Part shown: piece by piece, positions 42,900 to 55,323 of the stretch
Layout of the letters: each line of letters starts with the position of its first letter
How positions within the stretch are numbered: position 1 is the stretch's first letter
Assembly: GCA_013297655.1 (NCBI GenBank)
Contig: JAAFHV010000014.1
Location: forward strand, 1 to 64,000
Direction: 5' to 3'
Length of the DNA stretch: 64,000 bases
DNA from: Myxococcales bacterium
Lineage (GTDB): Bacteria; Myxococcota_A; Polyangia; Polyangiales; Polyangiaceae
The notes under the pieces: model-generated
Database searches by the model: none
Told to the model about the DNA's origin: nothing
The model's input: only the letters and a program-made list of their open reading frames with translations
Made by a program: the position numbers and the translations under genes

Positions 42900-43814
42900 A
42901 TGAGACGAACACTTTCGACCCTCGTCGTGGCTCTCGTCGCTTCCCTCGTCGTGGGGTGCGGGGGCAGCGGCAACGCGCGCGCTCCCTTGCCGAGCGCCGC
43001 CGATCAAGCGAGCTACGCCGCCAAATATCCGGCTGAGCTGGACCGTCTCTCGAAAGATCTCGCGCAGAACGAACAAGACGCGCGCGCGATCATGACCTCG
43101 TGGGACACCATGCCCGCCGACGTCGCGGGAGCGAAGGACCTCGACGTGAAGGGCCTCGTCGCGAAGGCCGATCGCGCTGGGAAGAGCGACGGCTACGCGA
43201 ACGAACGCAAGAGCTACGACGTGGTGCGCGCGTTCCACAAGGACGAGCAGGGTGAGATCGGCAAGAAGGTCTTCGGTTACGTCGACTTCGCCGCGAAAGG
43301 AAAATGCCACGAGGGCGAGTCGCTCGGCGGCGCGGCGGTGGCCGGCGTGAAGGACGGCGTCGACAAGAGCCTCGAGCGCCGCATCCGCGACGCGAACGAA
43401 GCGACCGCGTTCCTCGAGGACGAAAAGGGCCTCGACAAGGCCACCCACGACAAGCTCGCGAAGCGCCTCGATGACGTCGCGTACGCGAGCTACCTCGTGC
43501 ACGTCGCGATCGGCGACACCAAGGCCGCCCTCGTCCAGCGCTCCGGCGAGGCCTCACAAGTGCGCAGCACCCTCGACCAGGCCGTCAAAGAGCAGAAGGC
43601 CCGCGCCGACGACACCTCCCGCCCCGAGCCCGCGCGAAAAGCGAGCGCCAAACGCGCCGAGGAGCTCGGCCAAGCCCGCGCCTCGATCGACGCCCTCGCC
43701 GAGCGCGCCAAGGTGGGCCTCGAGCAAGCCGACGCGCGCATCCAGCAGCTCACCAAGGACTACGACGCCAAGCTCTCCGAGCTCAGCCAGAAGCTCCCGA
43801 CCGGGAAAAAATAG
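42900..43814 (+). CDS. Coiled-coil lipoprotein, 304 residues
   Basis: A lipoprotein with signal LVVALVASLVVGC (lipobox VVGC). The mature protein is almost all charged helix, with coiled-coil-like runs in both halves (ELDRLSKDLAQNEQDARAI; LGQARASIDALAERAKVG) and a central part DVAYASYLVHVAIGDTKAAL. It resembles murein-lipoprotein-like or spacer proteins only in general character; no family is recognised. It lies divergent to the FHA/sigma-54 activator, with a candidate sigma-54 promoter 85 bases upstream of the ATG. It may therefore be induced through that activator. A hairpin terminator follows. Confidence 0.75.
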   Translation: MRRTLSTLVVALVASLVVGCGGSGNARAPLPSAADQASYAAKYPAELDRLSKDLAQNEQDARAIMTSWDTMPADVAGAKDLDVKGLVAKADRAGKSDGYANERKSYDVVRAFHKDEQGEIGKKVFGYVDFAAKGKCHEGESLGGAAVAGVKDGVDKSLERRIRDANEATAFLEDEKGLDKATHDKLAKRLDDVAYASYLVHVAIGDTKAALVQRSGEASQVRSTLDQAVKEQKARADDTSRPEPARKASAKRAEELGQARASIDALAERAKVGLEQADARIQQLTKDYDAKLSELSQKLPTGKK

Positions 43815-43825
43815 GCGCCTCGGGT

Positions 43826-43859
43826 GCGAGGGCGTGGCCGCTCGTGGTCGTGCCCTCGC
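43826..43859 (+). terminator. Stem-loop after the coiled-coil lipoprotein gene
   Basis: GCGAGGGC (43826-43833) pairs with GCCCTCGC (43852-43859), and the stem can extend inward with wobble pairs. It starts 12 bases past the stop codon. There is no clear U-tract. Confidence 0.5.
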
Positions 43860-44021
43860 CGTCCCGCGCTCGGTCCATCAACCCCGTTCGTCGCTTGAAG
43901 TGCCGCCAGCGCTCGTGAATTCAGGCACGCACGGTCGCGCGAGACGCGGGTTTTGGCCTAGCCACGAATTTGGTCCGGTCGGGCTTGCCGCGCTGCTTCC
44001 CACGCAGCTAGCCTCCGACGG

Positions 44022-47810
<3,789 letters not shown>

Positions 47811-47909
47811 CCGTAGCTCGCGATTCATGCAGAGTGCATGCGCCAAACGAGGGCCGCGCTTTGCCGACGTGCGGTGACGACGCGCGCTGGTAGGCTCGAC
47901 CGCGATCCC

Positions 47910-48449
47910 ATGCGCATCCAGACCGACATCGACGCGCTCGTTCTCCGCCCCTGGCGCGAGGACGACAAACCCTCGCTCGTTCGCCACGGGAACAACCGGG
48001 AGATTTGGCGCAACCTGACCAACATGTTTCCGCACCCGTACACCGCGGCCGACGCCGATGATTGGATTGGGATCGCGAACGGCTCCGGCGACGCGATCCA
48101 CCTCGCGATCGTGCACGAAGGCGAGGCGATCGGCGGGGTAGGCATTATCCCGGACGACGACATTCATCGTCATAATGGCCAGTTCGGGTATTGGATCGGC
48201 GAGGCCCACTGGGGAAAAGGCTTCGCCACAGCGGCCGCGCGCGCCATCGTCCGCCACGCGTTCGCAGGTCCACGGTTCCAGCGCCTCGAGGCGGAGGTCT
48301 TCGCCTGGAATCCGGGCTCGATGCGCGTCCTCGAGAAGCTCGGTTTCACCCGCGAAGGGGTTCACCGCAAGAGCGTCTTCAAGGACGACCAGTTCGTCGA
48401 CTGCGTGATGTACGCCCTCCTCCGTGAGGACGTGGCGAGCGGCTCGTGA
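47910..48449 (+). CDS. GNAT N-acetyltransferase, RimJ/RimL type
   Basis: A 179-residue acetyl-CoA-dependent acetyltransferase of the RimJ/RimL group. The opening strand is ALVLRPWREDDKPSLVRHGNN, the CoA-binding segment is IGEAHWGKGFATAAARAIV, and the closing motif is EAEVFAWNPGSMRVLEKLGFTREG. Members acetylate protein N termini or small amines; the substrate here is open. The ATG at 47910 begins the domain. The stretch from the frame start at 47838 to 47910 is unlike the family. It ends 27 bases from a convergent redoxin lipoprotein gene. Confidence 0.87.
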   Translation: MRIQTDIDALVLRPWREDDKPSLVRHGNNREIWRNLTNMFPHPYTAADADDWIGIANGSGDAIHLAIVHEGEAIGGVGIIPDDDIHRHNGQFGYWIGEAHWGKGFATAAARAIVRHAFAGPRFQRLEAEVFAWNPGSMRVLEKLGFTREGVHRKSVFKDDQFVDCVMYALLREDVASGS

Positions 48450-48476
48450 GCTCGTCGATCTCGCGCCGCCGATAGG

Positions 48477-49169
48477 TTACTTCGCGAGCGCGCTGTCGAT
48501 CTGCTCCAGCACTTGGGCGCGCGACAGGCCATGCTCTTTGAACGTGACGACCCGGTTTTTGTCGAGGAAAACGGACGGCGCGGTGTAGCTCTCGGCCTTT
48601 AGCTTGTCGAACGCTACCCCCTTCGGGTCGTCGTACACATACACGTTCGTGAGGCCGGCGAGCTTGTACGCGGCCTTCCACTCGGCGCACGACGTGCCGT
48701 TGTCGTCGTAGACCAGGTGAACCACGGCGACGTCTTTGCTCGCGACGGCATTGGCAACTTCGTCGGTGAACCCGGCCGTGCTGCGGCAGGTGGGGCAGTG
48801 GGTGTGGGCGGCGAAGATCCAGGTCGCCTTCGCACCGCACGTGTCGGACACCGAAGCGGGCGCGCCCGTCTCGCAGTCGCGCACGCCGAGATCGCCGAGC
48901 GTCTGCCCTACCGCGAAACCTGGGTTCGTCGCCGAAGGGCACGCTTGTGGACCCCAACCCGCGGGCCGGCCTCCGGGCGCGGTCGTCGAGGGCGGAGTCG
49001 TCGGCGTGGTGGCGGCGGGGGGCGAGCTCGTGGGGGCCTGACCAGGGACGGTCGGGCTCGCGGTCGGCTGCTCGGCAGGCTCCGCGGGAGGGACCGGCTC
49101 CGTTGCGGCGCAGGCAACGAGCACGAGAGAGAGCGCGACGAGAGGGATCGACCCGAGACCGATTCGCAT
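48477..49169 (-). CDS. Thioredoxin-fold lipoprotein
   Basis: A 230-residue exported protein. The signal LGSIPLVALSLVLVAC gives a lipidated Cys. A Pro/Thr/Ala-rich linker of about 50 residues is followed by a thioredoxin-like domain with the redox pair in HTHCPTCRS and the cis-Pro strand SYTAPSVFLDK. Unlike standard TlpA proteins the mature domain contains extra Cys (QACPSATN, RDCETG, DTCGAK, TSCAEW). It probably transfers electrons or isomerises disulfides at the envelope. It converges on the GNAT gene and is divergent from a lipoprotein gene with 93 bases between. Confidence 0.78.
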   Translation of the reverse strand: MRIGLGSIPLVALSLVLVACAATEPVPPAEPAEQPTASPTVPGQAPTSSPPAATTPTTPPSTTAPGGRPAGWGPQACPSATNPGFAVGQTLGDLGVRDCETGAPASVSDTCGAKATWIFAAHTHCPTCRSTAGFTDEVANAVASKDVAVVHLVYDDNGTSCAEWKAAYKLAGLTNVYVYDDPKGVAFDKLKAESYTAPSVFLDKNRVVTFKEHGLSRAQVLEQIDSALAK

Positions 49170-49262
49170 GCACCCGCTACGCGAGGGGCTCGCTTTGGTA
49201 TCGGCGGCGGCGCTTTTTCTTCGCGCGCGAAACCGGGCGCAGGTTTCGACGTAGGAGAGCCC

Positions 49263-50138
49263 ATGCGCTTCATGGTCCTCGGTTTCTTGGCTCTCGCCGC
49301 CTGTTCGTCCGCTCCGGTCGAGGGCACGCTCGACGCCGGAGCCGGCAACATGGGCGACGCGGCGACGAGCAAGGTGTGCGGGCCGCCGCCGGGCGGGGCA
49401 CCCTCCGAGAACGCGCGCTGCGTGCGCGACGTGGCCGGCACGATCACCGACGACCGCGGGAGCCCGGTGCGCGATCTCACGATCACCGTATGTGGCGTCG
49501 TGTGTTTCGCCGCGCTCTCGGACGGCGCGGGCGCGTTTCGTGTTCCCGTCGACGCGCACCTGCCCGAGGGCGGATATGCCATGACCGCGAACGGCCGCCC
49601 CACGCTCGGGGGCACGTACCTCCGATTGCCCGCGATGGCAGAAGGCAACGTGCGACTGCCAAAGACGCTCGTGCTCCCTCGGTTCTCGAGCGAGACCGCG
49701 CGACTCCCGGACGACGGCGCGGCGGGGCTCGTGCGCAGCGGCCCGCTGACACTCGACGTTCGAGAGGGCACCTCGTGGGAGCTCGACATCGAAGATCTCA
49801 CCGACGAGGTCGAGGGGCGCAAGCTCCGTCAGGCCGAGGTCGGCGAGGGGGCACGACCCGATTTTGCCGCTGGCGCCGTCAGGGTGTTCGCGCTCGGCCC
49901 CTTCAAGGCCAAACCCTCGAAGCCGGTCGGTGTCGTGATCGCGAACGCGGGGTTGCCCGCGGGCACGAAGGTGAGCTTCGTCGTCATGACCGACTCGTCT
50001 TCTTCGCTCACGAACGACGCTGGCAAAGGCAAGGCCGTCGCGAAGGGCAGCGTGTCCGCCGACGGCACCACGATTCGTACCGACGAGGGCGAGGGCATCG
50101 ACCGGCTCACGTGGTTGGCGGTCGTCCCCGAGCGCTGA
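49263..50138 (+). CDS. Lipoprotein with carboxypeptidase-regulatory-like domain
   Basis: A 291-residue lipoprotein with a short signal (MRFMVLGFLALAAC). Residues 55-115 resemble a CarboxypepD-regulatory (Ig-like) domain: VAGTITDDRGSPVRDLTITVCG, then LSDGAGAFRVPVDAHLPEGGY. The second half is strand-rich and unassigned. AGGAG precedes the ATG by five bases. Such proteins are common on the myxobacterial surface. No partner is evident; it runs in the same direction as the next gene, 160 bases downstream. Confidence 0.72.
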   Translation: MRFMVLGFLALAACSSAPVEGTLDAGAGNMGDAATSKVCGPPPGGAPSENARCVRDVAGTITDDRGSPVRDLTITVCGVVCFAALSDGAGAFRVPVDAHLPEGGYAMTANGRPTLGGTYLRLPAMAEGNVRLPKTLVLPRFSSETARLPDDGAAGLVRSGPLTLDVREGTSWELDIEDLTDEVEGRKLRQAEVGEGARPDFAAGAVRVFALGPFKAKPSKPVGVVIANAGLPAGTKVSFVVMTDSSSSLTNDAGKGKAVAKGSVSADGTTIRTDEGEGIDRLTWLAVVPER

Positions 50139-50298
50139 GCGATGCCGGGCGCGCCCCGAGCGCGCCCCGCCGAGCCGCAGGTGCGACCGATTGCAAGTGC
50201 CCGAAATGACTTAATAACTGTCGTGGTGGGAGGTGGCGCTTCGTTTGCAAAACGGGGTGTCGACGCCGGATCTCGGCGCTGAGGGAGACCCACCAACC

Positions 50299-50919
50299 AT
50301 GTTCAAGAAAGCCACCGTTCTCGTCGTCGTTTCCGCCGCCATCGCCTCCGTCGCGCTCACGCAATCTGCGGGCGCGAGCGAGTCACCGGAGTGGTCGCTC
50401 GAAGACTGTGTCGACGCCGCCGGCAGGCCCGTGACGAAGCTCTCTTCTGGCGCGGTGTGCGAGCTGAAAAACCGCAAGAACAACCAGTGCCTCATCCGCG
50501 TGAGCCACATGGGCCAGGTCGACTGGGACTTCGCGAGCTGCGACAGCCACCCGAAGAGCGCTCGCTTCGTAAAAGAAGGTGGCGGCGACCTCAAGTGCGA
50601 CGACACCTTCGCGCTCGAGCTCGGCGTAGGTGGCAGCAAGACCGAGTGGTTCCGCAAGTGCGTAAACCCGCAGACCGTGGGAATCGGCATTTGCTCGGAG
50701 GACGTGAACAAGCCCGAGAAGAAACACTTCGATTGGAAGTTCAAGGGCTGCAACGCGGGCCAGCTCGAAGCAGGCAAGCCGTTCGCGCTCTTCAACGTGA
50801 GCAAGGGCGACAGCGTGGTGTTCGCGAAGCGCGCGAGCAAAGTGGTCGATACGTGCTGGAACGACGTGATGAAAGAAATCCCGCGCGTCGGTCGGCAGTG
50901 CCCCGCGGTTCGTGACTGA
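50299..50919 (+). CDS. Secreted Cys-containing protein, 206 residues
   Basis: A protein with a classical signal (FKKATVLVVVSAAIASVALT up to SAGA) and about nine Cys in the mature part. Repeated short blocks combine a Cys with strand residues, as in VCELKNRKNNQCLIRV and WFRKCVNPQTVGIGIC. Disulfide bonding outside the cytoplasm is likely. The family is not recognised. The ATG at 50299 has GAGGGAGA upstream and begins the signal; a frame start at 50233 is too early. A strong hairpin lies 27 bases past the stop. Confidence 0.7.
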   Translation: MFKKATVLVVVSAAIASVALTQSAGASESPEWSLEDCVDAAGRPVTKLSSGAVCELKNRKNNQCLIRVSHMGQVDWDFASCDSHPKSARFVKEGGGDLKCDDTFALELGVGGSKTEWFRKCVNPQTVGIGICSEDVNKPEKKHFDWKFKGCNAGQLEAGKPFALFNVSKGDSVVFAKRASKVVDTCWNDVMKEIPRVGRQCPAVRD

Positions 50920-50946
50920 ACGAACGAGACGTCGATCGAACACGGA

Positions 50947-50970
50947 GCCCGTGGACGACCGTCCGCGGGC
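50947..50970 (+). terminator. Stem-loop terminator after the secreted Cys protein gene
   Basis: GCCCGTGGAC and GTCCGCGGGC form a ten-pair stem (one U-G pair) around a GACC loop. It lies 27 bases past the stop codon. Only two T residues follow directly. Confidence 0.55.
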
Positions 50971-51025
50971 TTCGCGCGTCTGGCTCTCGACACGAAATGG
51001 CCGGAATTTTGGCTTCGGGTCGACC

Positions 51026-51048
51026 GAGCAAGGAAGAGTTGCGCTCTC
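51026..51048 (+). repeat. 23-bp direct repeat, copy A
   Basis: GAGCAAGGAAGAGTTGCGCT plus CTC is identical to 52553-52575. Looser similarity continues for about 40 bases on the right, to the shared ACGAGCT near the esterase stop codon. Confidence 0.85.
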
Positions 51049-51086
51049 CCCGTCGAACGCAGATCGGTGTGAGGCGCTCTACGAGC

Positions 51087-52229
51087 TCAGGGGCCCACGA
51101 TCGCGGCGAGTGCCCCACCGAGCCTCCGACCCCACGAGATCTCTTCGTGCTCGCCCCTCGGATCTTCCACGGTGAAAAGATCGCGTCCCCTCACGTACCC
51201 GTAGGGAGCCCCTTCGAGCAACGTGGCCATCTCACGACCACGAGCGGTCGCACGCTCTTCGATCACCGCGTTGTGGAAGCCGCCGTCGCGCACGAGGCCC
51301 CAGTCGAGATAGAGCCGCGGCTTGTTCGAGGCGGCGAGGCCCGCACCCACTTGCGCAATGAGGGCCGACCCCGAGAGAGGCCCTCCTATCGAGCCGGTCA
51401 CACGATCGTCTTGGCCGACCCAGAACGAGGAAGACATCGCGATCGCGCCTCCGAAGACATCCGGCCGGCGTGCGGCTACGAAAAACGCAGACAACCCGCC
51501 GTGCGAGCTTCCAAGGACGAACGTGTCGGCGCGGCCCTTTTTGGTGCGGTATGCCGCATCCACGAAGGGCACGAGCGCGTCGCCGAGGAGTGACGCATAG
51601 ACCGAAGCACCACAGCAAGCCTCGCCGGGCAGCCAAGGCGTATGCGTGTACTCGCGGTTTCGCTCCACAGGTTCGATGGCCACCACGATGACCTCGCGCA
51701 CGGTTCGTTTCGTGTACGCGTCGCCCAGAACCTCGGCCACGCCCCACGTCTTGTTCGCGGCTCCGCCAGGCCAAAACGACGTGTTACCGTCATTCATGTA
51801 GACTACAGGATAGCGCTTGCAGCCACCTCCCGCGTATCCGCGCGGCAAGAACACGTGAACCTTGTGGGCTGCGGTCCCTGCCTTCGGAACGAGCGCGTCG
51901 TACGTGTGGAAGTAGCCGGCTGCTTTTTGATCGTCGTGGACCCACGCGGTTTGTCCGGAAACCAAGATCGAGAACGACGCGTTCTTCGGCGCTACATCCG
52001 TCGGAGTGAGGGGACCAGGCACGCAGGGAGAGTCTGCATCGACAGGCGCTGGCGAGGCATCCTTCGTCGCCCCTGTATCGTTCTCAGCCCCTAGAGAGCC
52101 GTCGGGCGTTCGCCCCGCGTCGTCGGTCACGGCGGGCACGCTCGCATCGACCGCTTGGGGATCGGCAGGGGCGAAGGCAGAGTCGAGGCCACACGCCGGA
52201 GCAGCGCAGGCGAAAAGGGCGGCGGCCAT
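51087..52229 (-). CDS. Putative esterase (Esterase D/PF00756-like) lipoprotein
   Basis: A 380-residue exported alpha/beta hydrolase. The N terminus AAALFACAAPAC gives a short lipoprotein signal, preceded by GGGGGAAGCG. An Ala/Asp/Pro linker runs to about residue 85. The hydrolase domain resembles the PF00756 esterase family: RYPVVYMNDG, VIVVAIEPVERNREYTH and the nucleophile elbow GSSHGGLSA. The catalytic His could be in EEISWGRRL's neighbour GEHEE; this is uncertain. It is bracketed by 23-bp identical direct repeats 1.5 kb apart, and codon use looks less GC-rich than in neighbours, both hinting at insertion or duplication. Substrate unknown. Confidence 0.8.
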   Translation of the reverse strand: MAAALFACAAPACGLDSAFAPADPQAVDASVPAVTDDAGRTPDGSLGAENDTGATKDASPAPVDADSPCVPGPLTPTDVAPKNASFSILVSGQTAWVHDDQKAAGYFHTYDALVPKAGTAAHKVHVFLPRGYAGGGCKRYPVVYMNDGNTSFWPGGAANKTWGVAEVLGDAYTKRTVREVIVVAIEPVERNREYTHTPWLPGEACCGASVYASLLGDALVPFVDAAYRTKKGRADTFVLGSSHGGLSAFFVAARRPDVFGGAIAMSSSFWVGQDDRVTGSIGGPLSGSALIAQVGAGLAASNKPRLYLDWGLVRDGGFHNAVIEERATARGREMATLLEGAPYGYVRGRDLFTVEDPRGEHEEISWGRRLGGALAAIVGP

Positions 52230-52437
52230 CCGCTTCCCCCAAAAACCAAGTGTTCGAGGGCGCGGATTCTGCACCTCGATTGTGTGCCACCTCAGAGGTG
52301 AGGCGTCAAGACGCGGGGGCCTAGGGGCGATCCGTACGTCCACCACGGCGCGCAAAGCACGTAGAAATGCAAAGGCGTCGTTCGTCGCCTAGCAGCAACT
52401 GGTTGCTAAGGCATGAACATGCAGAGGAGCAACTCCC

Positions 52438-52521
52438 GAGCGTCCTTACAACACCTCGGTGCTCTTCGATCGCGAGGGCAAGCTCGTCGGTCGCTACCGC
52501 AAGATGCACCTCTTCGCTTGA
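52438..52521 (+). pseudogene. Remnant of a carbon-nitrogen hydrolase (nitrilase family) gene
   Basis: A 27-codon stretch reads YNTSVLFDREGKLVGRYRKM and then HLFA before a stop. It matches the internal nitrilase-family block in which the catalytic-region Lys (YRKxHLF) occurs. No family-like sequence is readable on either side, and an in-frame stop lies about 24 bases upstream. It ends 31 bases before copy B of the 23-bp repeat, so this is a truncated leftover. Confidence 0.7.
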
Positions 52522-52552
52522 GGTGATCCGTACCGAGACCGTCGGCCCTCGT

Positions 52553-52575
52553 GAGCAAGGAAGAGTTGCGCTCTC
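52553..52575 (+). repeat. 23-bp direct repeat, copy B
   Basis: Identical to 51026-51048 and in the same orientation. It lies between the nitrilase remnant and the next gene. No transposase or inverted terminal repeat was seen between the copies. Confidence 0.85.
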
Positions 52576-52639
52576 GTGGTCGTACACAGGACGGAAGGTC
52601 GGCGCTCACGAGCTACGTGCGCCATGAGACACTCGCCCC

Positions 52640-53860
52640 ATGAGCCCCACCGAAAGCTCGCGTCCTCGCGCTCGACCCGTGCTCGCGTGCGTCGCCTCTG
52701 CCCACGTGCACCTCGTCTACGACGACGGCACGAGCGAGAAGGTCGATAGCAAATATGCGTCCGAAGTTCGCTCTCGCGCGGCGCAGATCGATCGTCGCGG
52801 GGCCTGGAAAAAAGGCGGTTCGGGCGCGGCGTTCATGGGCGGCGGCGCCGGCATGCTCTGGGCCGAGGACCGCGACGACATGCCGATCGTGGCCACTTCG
52901 GTCGCGCGTGGTCGCACCAAGAACGAGATCCTCTACACGCTTCGTACCCCCGCGGTAGGCGGGCTCTTCGCCCTCGACCTCACGAGCCACGAGGAGGCGC
53001 GTGTCTTTCACGGCACCGGCCACGACTTTCAAGGCCTCTCCTCGAGCGAGTTTCACACCGTGCTCGCCACCGCGACGATGCAGGGGAAGATGAGACGCGG
53101 GATCGCGGTGATGAAAGACGACGGCACCGAGCTCGCCCAGATCACCGAGGGCGACTCCTTCGACGACGATCCGAGCTGGGTGCCCACCCCGCCCGTCGGA
53201 GGCAAATGTGTCCACGAGCTCGTGTACTCGTCGGCCGGCATCGGTCGCGACGAAGCAGGGCAATTTGCTGGCCTCGGGCCGCGGAGCGTGGTCCTCCTCG
53301 ACGCCGAGCACGGCACCATGAAGACGCTCCTCGAAGACAAGGATCACGACTACGTGTGCCCGCGAATGAGCAGCGACGGCACGCTCTACTGCGTGCGTCG
53401 GCCCTACGTGTCGCCCTTCGAAAAGCCCTCCGCGACCGCTTCGGTGAAAGACGCGGCGCTGCTCCCGTTTCGCCTCGGCACCGCCGTCTTCAACTACCTC
53501 GACTTTTTCAGTATGCGCTACACGGGCAAGCCGCTCGCGTCTTCGGGCTCAACGAAAGATCGCGCCGCCGACGCGCGCCGCATGTTGGAGCTCGGGAACC
53601 TCGGCCGTGGCGTCGCGAGCCTCGAGCGTGGCCTCACGAACGACACCCCCAGCGACGTGCGTGTCCCCGCCGCGTGGGCGCTCGTGAGCATGACCCCGCG
53701 CGGTACGCCGAAGGTGCTCGCCGAGCGCGTCGCGGCGTTCGATCTCTCGCCGTCCGGCACCGTCGTGCTCACCGACGGCGCGTCGCTCTTCCGCCTCGAG
53801 GGCAGCAAAGAGAAGAAGCTCGCCGACCTGCCCTACGTCACCGATCTCGCGGCGCTTTAG
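52640..53860 (+). CDS. TolB-like/propeller-type protein of unknown function, 406 residues
   Basis: A soluble-looking protein whose repeats resemble TolB/WD40-like propeller blades: DGTELAQITEGDSFDDDPSW, then YVCPRMSSDGTLYCVRRP, then DLSPSGTVVLTDGASLFRL. Each pairs a Ser-Asp-Gly turn with a strand. An N-terminal signal is unclear (RPVLACVASAHVH). The central segment LPFRLGTAVFNYLDFFSM is hydrophobic but short. It could bind proteins or polymers at the cell surface or in the periplasm. It starts at ATG 52640 after the repeat-rich gap. Family not recognised. Confidence 0.7.
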   Translation: MSPTESSRPRARPVLACVASAHVHLVYDDGTSEKVDSKYASEVRSRAAQIDRRGAWKKGGSGAAFMGGGAGMLWAEDRDDMPIVATSVARGRTKNEILYTLRTPAVGGLFALDLTSHEEARVFHGTGHDFQGLSSSEFHTVLATATMQGKMRRGIAVMKDDGTELAQITEGDSFDDDPSWVPTPPVGGKCVHELVYSSAGIGRDEAGQFAGLGPRSVVLLDAEHGTMKTLLEDKDHDYVCPRMSSDGTLYCVRRPYVSPFEKPSATASVKDAALLPFRLGTAVFNYLDFFSMRYTGKPLASSGSTKDRAADARRMLELGNLGRGVASLERGLTNDTPSDVRVPAAWALVSMTPRGTPKVLAERVAAFDLSPSGTVVLTDGASLFRLEGSKEKKLADLPYVTDLAAL

Positions 53861-53926
53861 TTAGCTCGCAAGCGCCCATGGCGGTGCCATCCCGCGATCG
53901 TAAAGTCCAATCGATCGAGAGCACGC

Positions 53927-54739
53927 TCACGAACCTAAGAGGGACTCGAGGGCGGCGGTGTGTGGGCTCGTGGGGTAGGCCTCGCGGAACGCGCGGAGCT
54001 TGGTGGCGGCCTCCGCGCGGCGACCGGAGGCGACGAGCGCGCGAACGCGGAGGGCGTCGGCCTCTTGGCGGAGCTTTCCGCGTGGGTGCGCGGCGGCGTA
54101 CGCGTCGAGGGTGACCAGCGCTTCGGCTCCTCGGCCCCCGTTGACCGCGTTTCTTGCGGATTCGATGCGCGAGACCTCGTCCGCGAGGGCGGAGGGTTTC
54201 GCCGCGCTCGAGGGCTCCACGAGCGTCGTCGGGGCCGTGACCTCGGCGGTCGGCCCCGTGGCGCTCGTCGCGCTCGCGCTCGGTGCCGGCGCAACGAGGG
54301 GAGCGCGAGAGGTTTCACGTGGCTTCGTCGGGTTCACCTGCGCAGCCGCGATCTCCGCGCTCGTCGCGGGCGCGAGAATGGCACTCTCGGTGGGTATCGT
54401 CGTGGGCAATGCCGGCGCGCTCTTCGGGCTTTCGCGGAGTGCAGTCTTCGCGGGGGCGACGAGGGTCGAAGGCGCTGCGAGGCGGGCGTCGTGCTCGTGG
54501 ATCGCGACGCCGGTGGAGATCCCGATCGCGACGACTCCGAGGCCGACGATGCCCTTGAGCCAGCCAAAGGAAGCGACGCTCGTCGCCGCGGCGGTGCTGG
54601 TCGTGGAGAGGGCGGACGCGGCCAACGCCACGCTCGCGAGCGCTCGTTTTCGTGCCCGCGAAGGTGCCTGTCGCCCGCTCGCGGCGCGGAGAAACGCGGC
54701 CTCGGCGCTCTCGGGGCGTTCGTCGACGATTCGTTTCAT
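53927..54739 (-). CDS. Single-pass membrane protein with C-terminal TPR-like repeat, ECF-linked
   Basis: A 270-residue protein at the end of the ECF operon. One membrane helix (about 59-80, GWLKGIVGLGVVAIGISTGVAI) splits a short cytoplasmic N terminus from an outer part. The outer part is a Pro/Thr/Ala linker followed by a TPR-like tail (RIESARNAVNGGRGAEALVTL, ADALRVRALVASGRRAEA). The ATG overlaps the sigma-factor stop as ATGA. Its position is that of an anti-sigma factor, but the HxxxCxxC zinc motif is absent. It may be an atypical membrane anti-sigma factor or a partner of the exported upstream proteins. Confidence 0.72.
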   Translation of the reverse strand: MKRIVDERPESAEAAFLRAASGRQAPSRARKRALASVALAASALSTTSTAAATSVASFGWLKGIVGLGVVAIGISTGVAIHEHDARLAAPSTLVAPAKTALRESPKSAPALPTTIPTESAILAPATSAEIAAAQVNPTKPRETSRAPLVAPAPSASATSATGPTAEVTAPTTLVEPSSAAKPSALADEVSRIESARNAVNGGRGAEALVTLDAYAAAHPRGKLRQEADALRVRALVASGRRAEAATKLRAFREAYPTSPHTAALESLLGS

Positions 54740-55323
54740 GATGCCACCTCGTCGTCTCGGACATCGCTTCGGTAGTGCGCGAAGCTCTTCGTGAAAATCT
54801 CTCGCGCGCGTCGCAGCCGGGAGGCCACCGTGCCGCTCGCGATCTCGAGGAGCGACGCGATCTCGGCCATCGTTCGCTCCTCCAGCTCGTGGAGCACGAA
54901 CACCGCGCGCAGATCGAGCGGCATGTCCTCGAGCACCCGATCGAGCTCCTCTAGCGCGCGTCGCTGATCGAGCGCCGCGGTCACGTCGGGAGAAGAGTCG
55001 AGTCGCTCGTCGAGGTGATCGGCGCCAATTTCGTTCTTTCGTTTCTTCCGCTTTCGCGCGTCGGCCGACATCTTGTAAGTCGTGGAAAAGAGGAAGCTTT
55101 TTTCGGCGCCGGGGGTGATGTCGGAGAGGCGCTTGGCTACCACCATGATGGCCTCTTGCACGAGATCGTCGACGTCGCCTTCGGGCACGCCGAGCCTGCG
55201 GACGAAGAGCCAAACCGCGTCGAGGTGAGGTGTCACCGCGGCGCGCAACCGAGCCTCGGCAGTGGCACGCGTCTCTCCCGTCGTCGCGGTCAAAAAGCCT
55301 CCCTCGGCGATCGTCGTCCTCAT
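54736..55323 (-). CDS. ECF RNA polymerase sigma factor
   Basis: A 195-residue ECF sigma factor. Region 2 lies at about 30-95 (VWLFVRRLG, DVDDLVQEAIMVVAKRL) and region 4 at about 130-180 (LPLDLRAVFVLHELEERTMAEIA type, with SGTVASRLRRARE as recognition helix). It overlaps both neighbours by four bases, as ATGA on each side. The product is thus made in fixed ratio with the exported proteins upstream and the membrane protein downstream. A candidate ECF promoter ahead of the first gene suggests autoregulation. Confidence 0.9.
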   Translation of the reverse strand: MRTTIAEGGFLTATTGETRATAEARLRAAVTPHLDAVWLFVRRLGVPEGDVDDLVQEAIMVVAKRLSDITPGAEKSFLFSTTYKMSADARKRKKRKNEIGADHLDERLDSSPDVTAALDQRRALEELDRVLEDMPLDLRAVFVLHELEERTMAEIASLLEIASGTVASRLRRAREIFTKSFAHYRSDVRDDEVAS

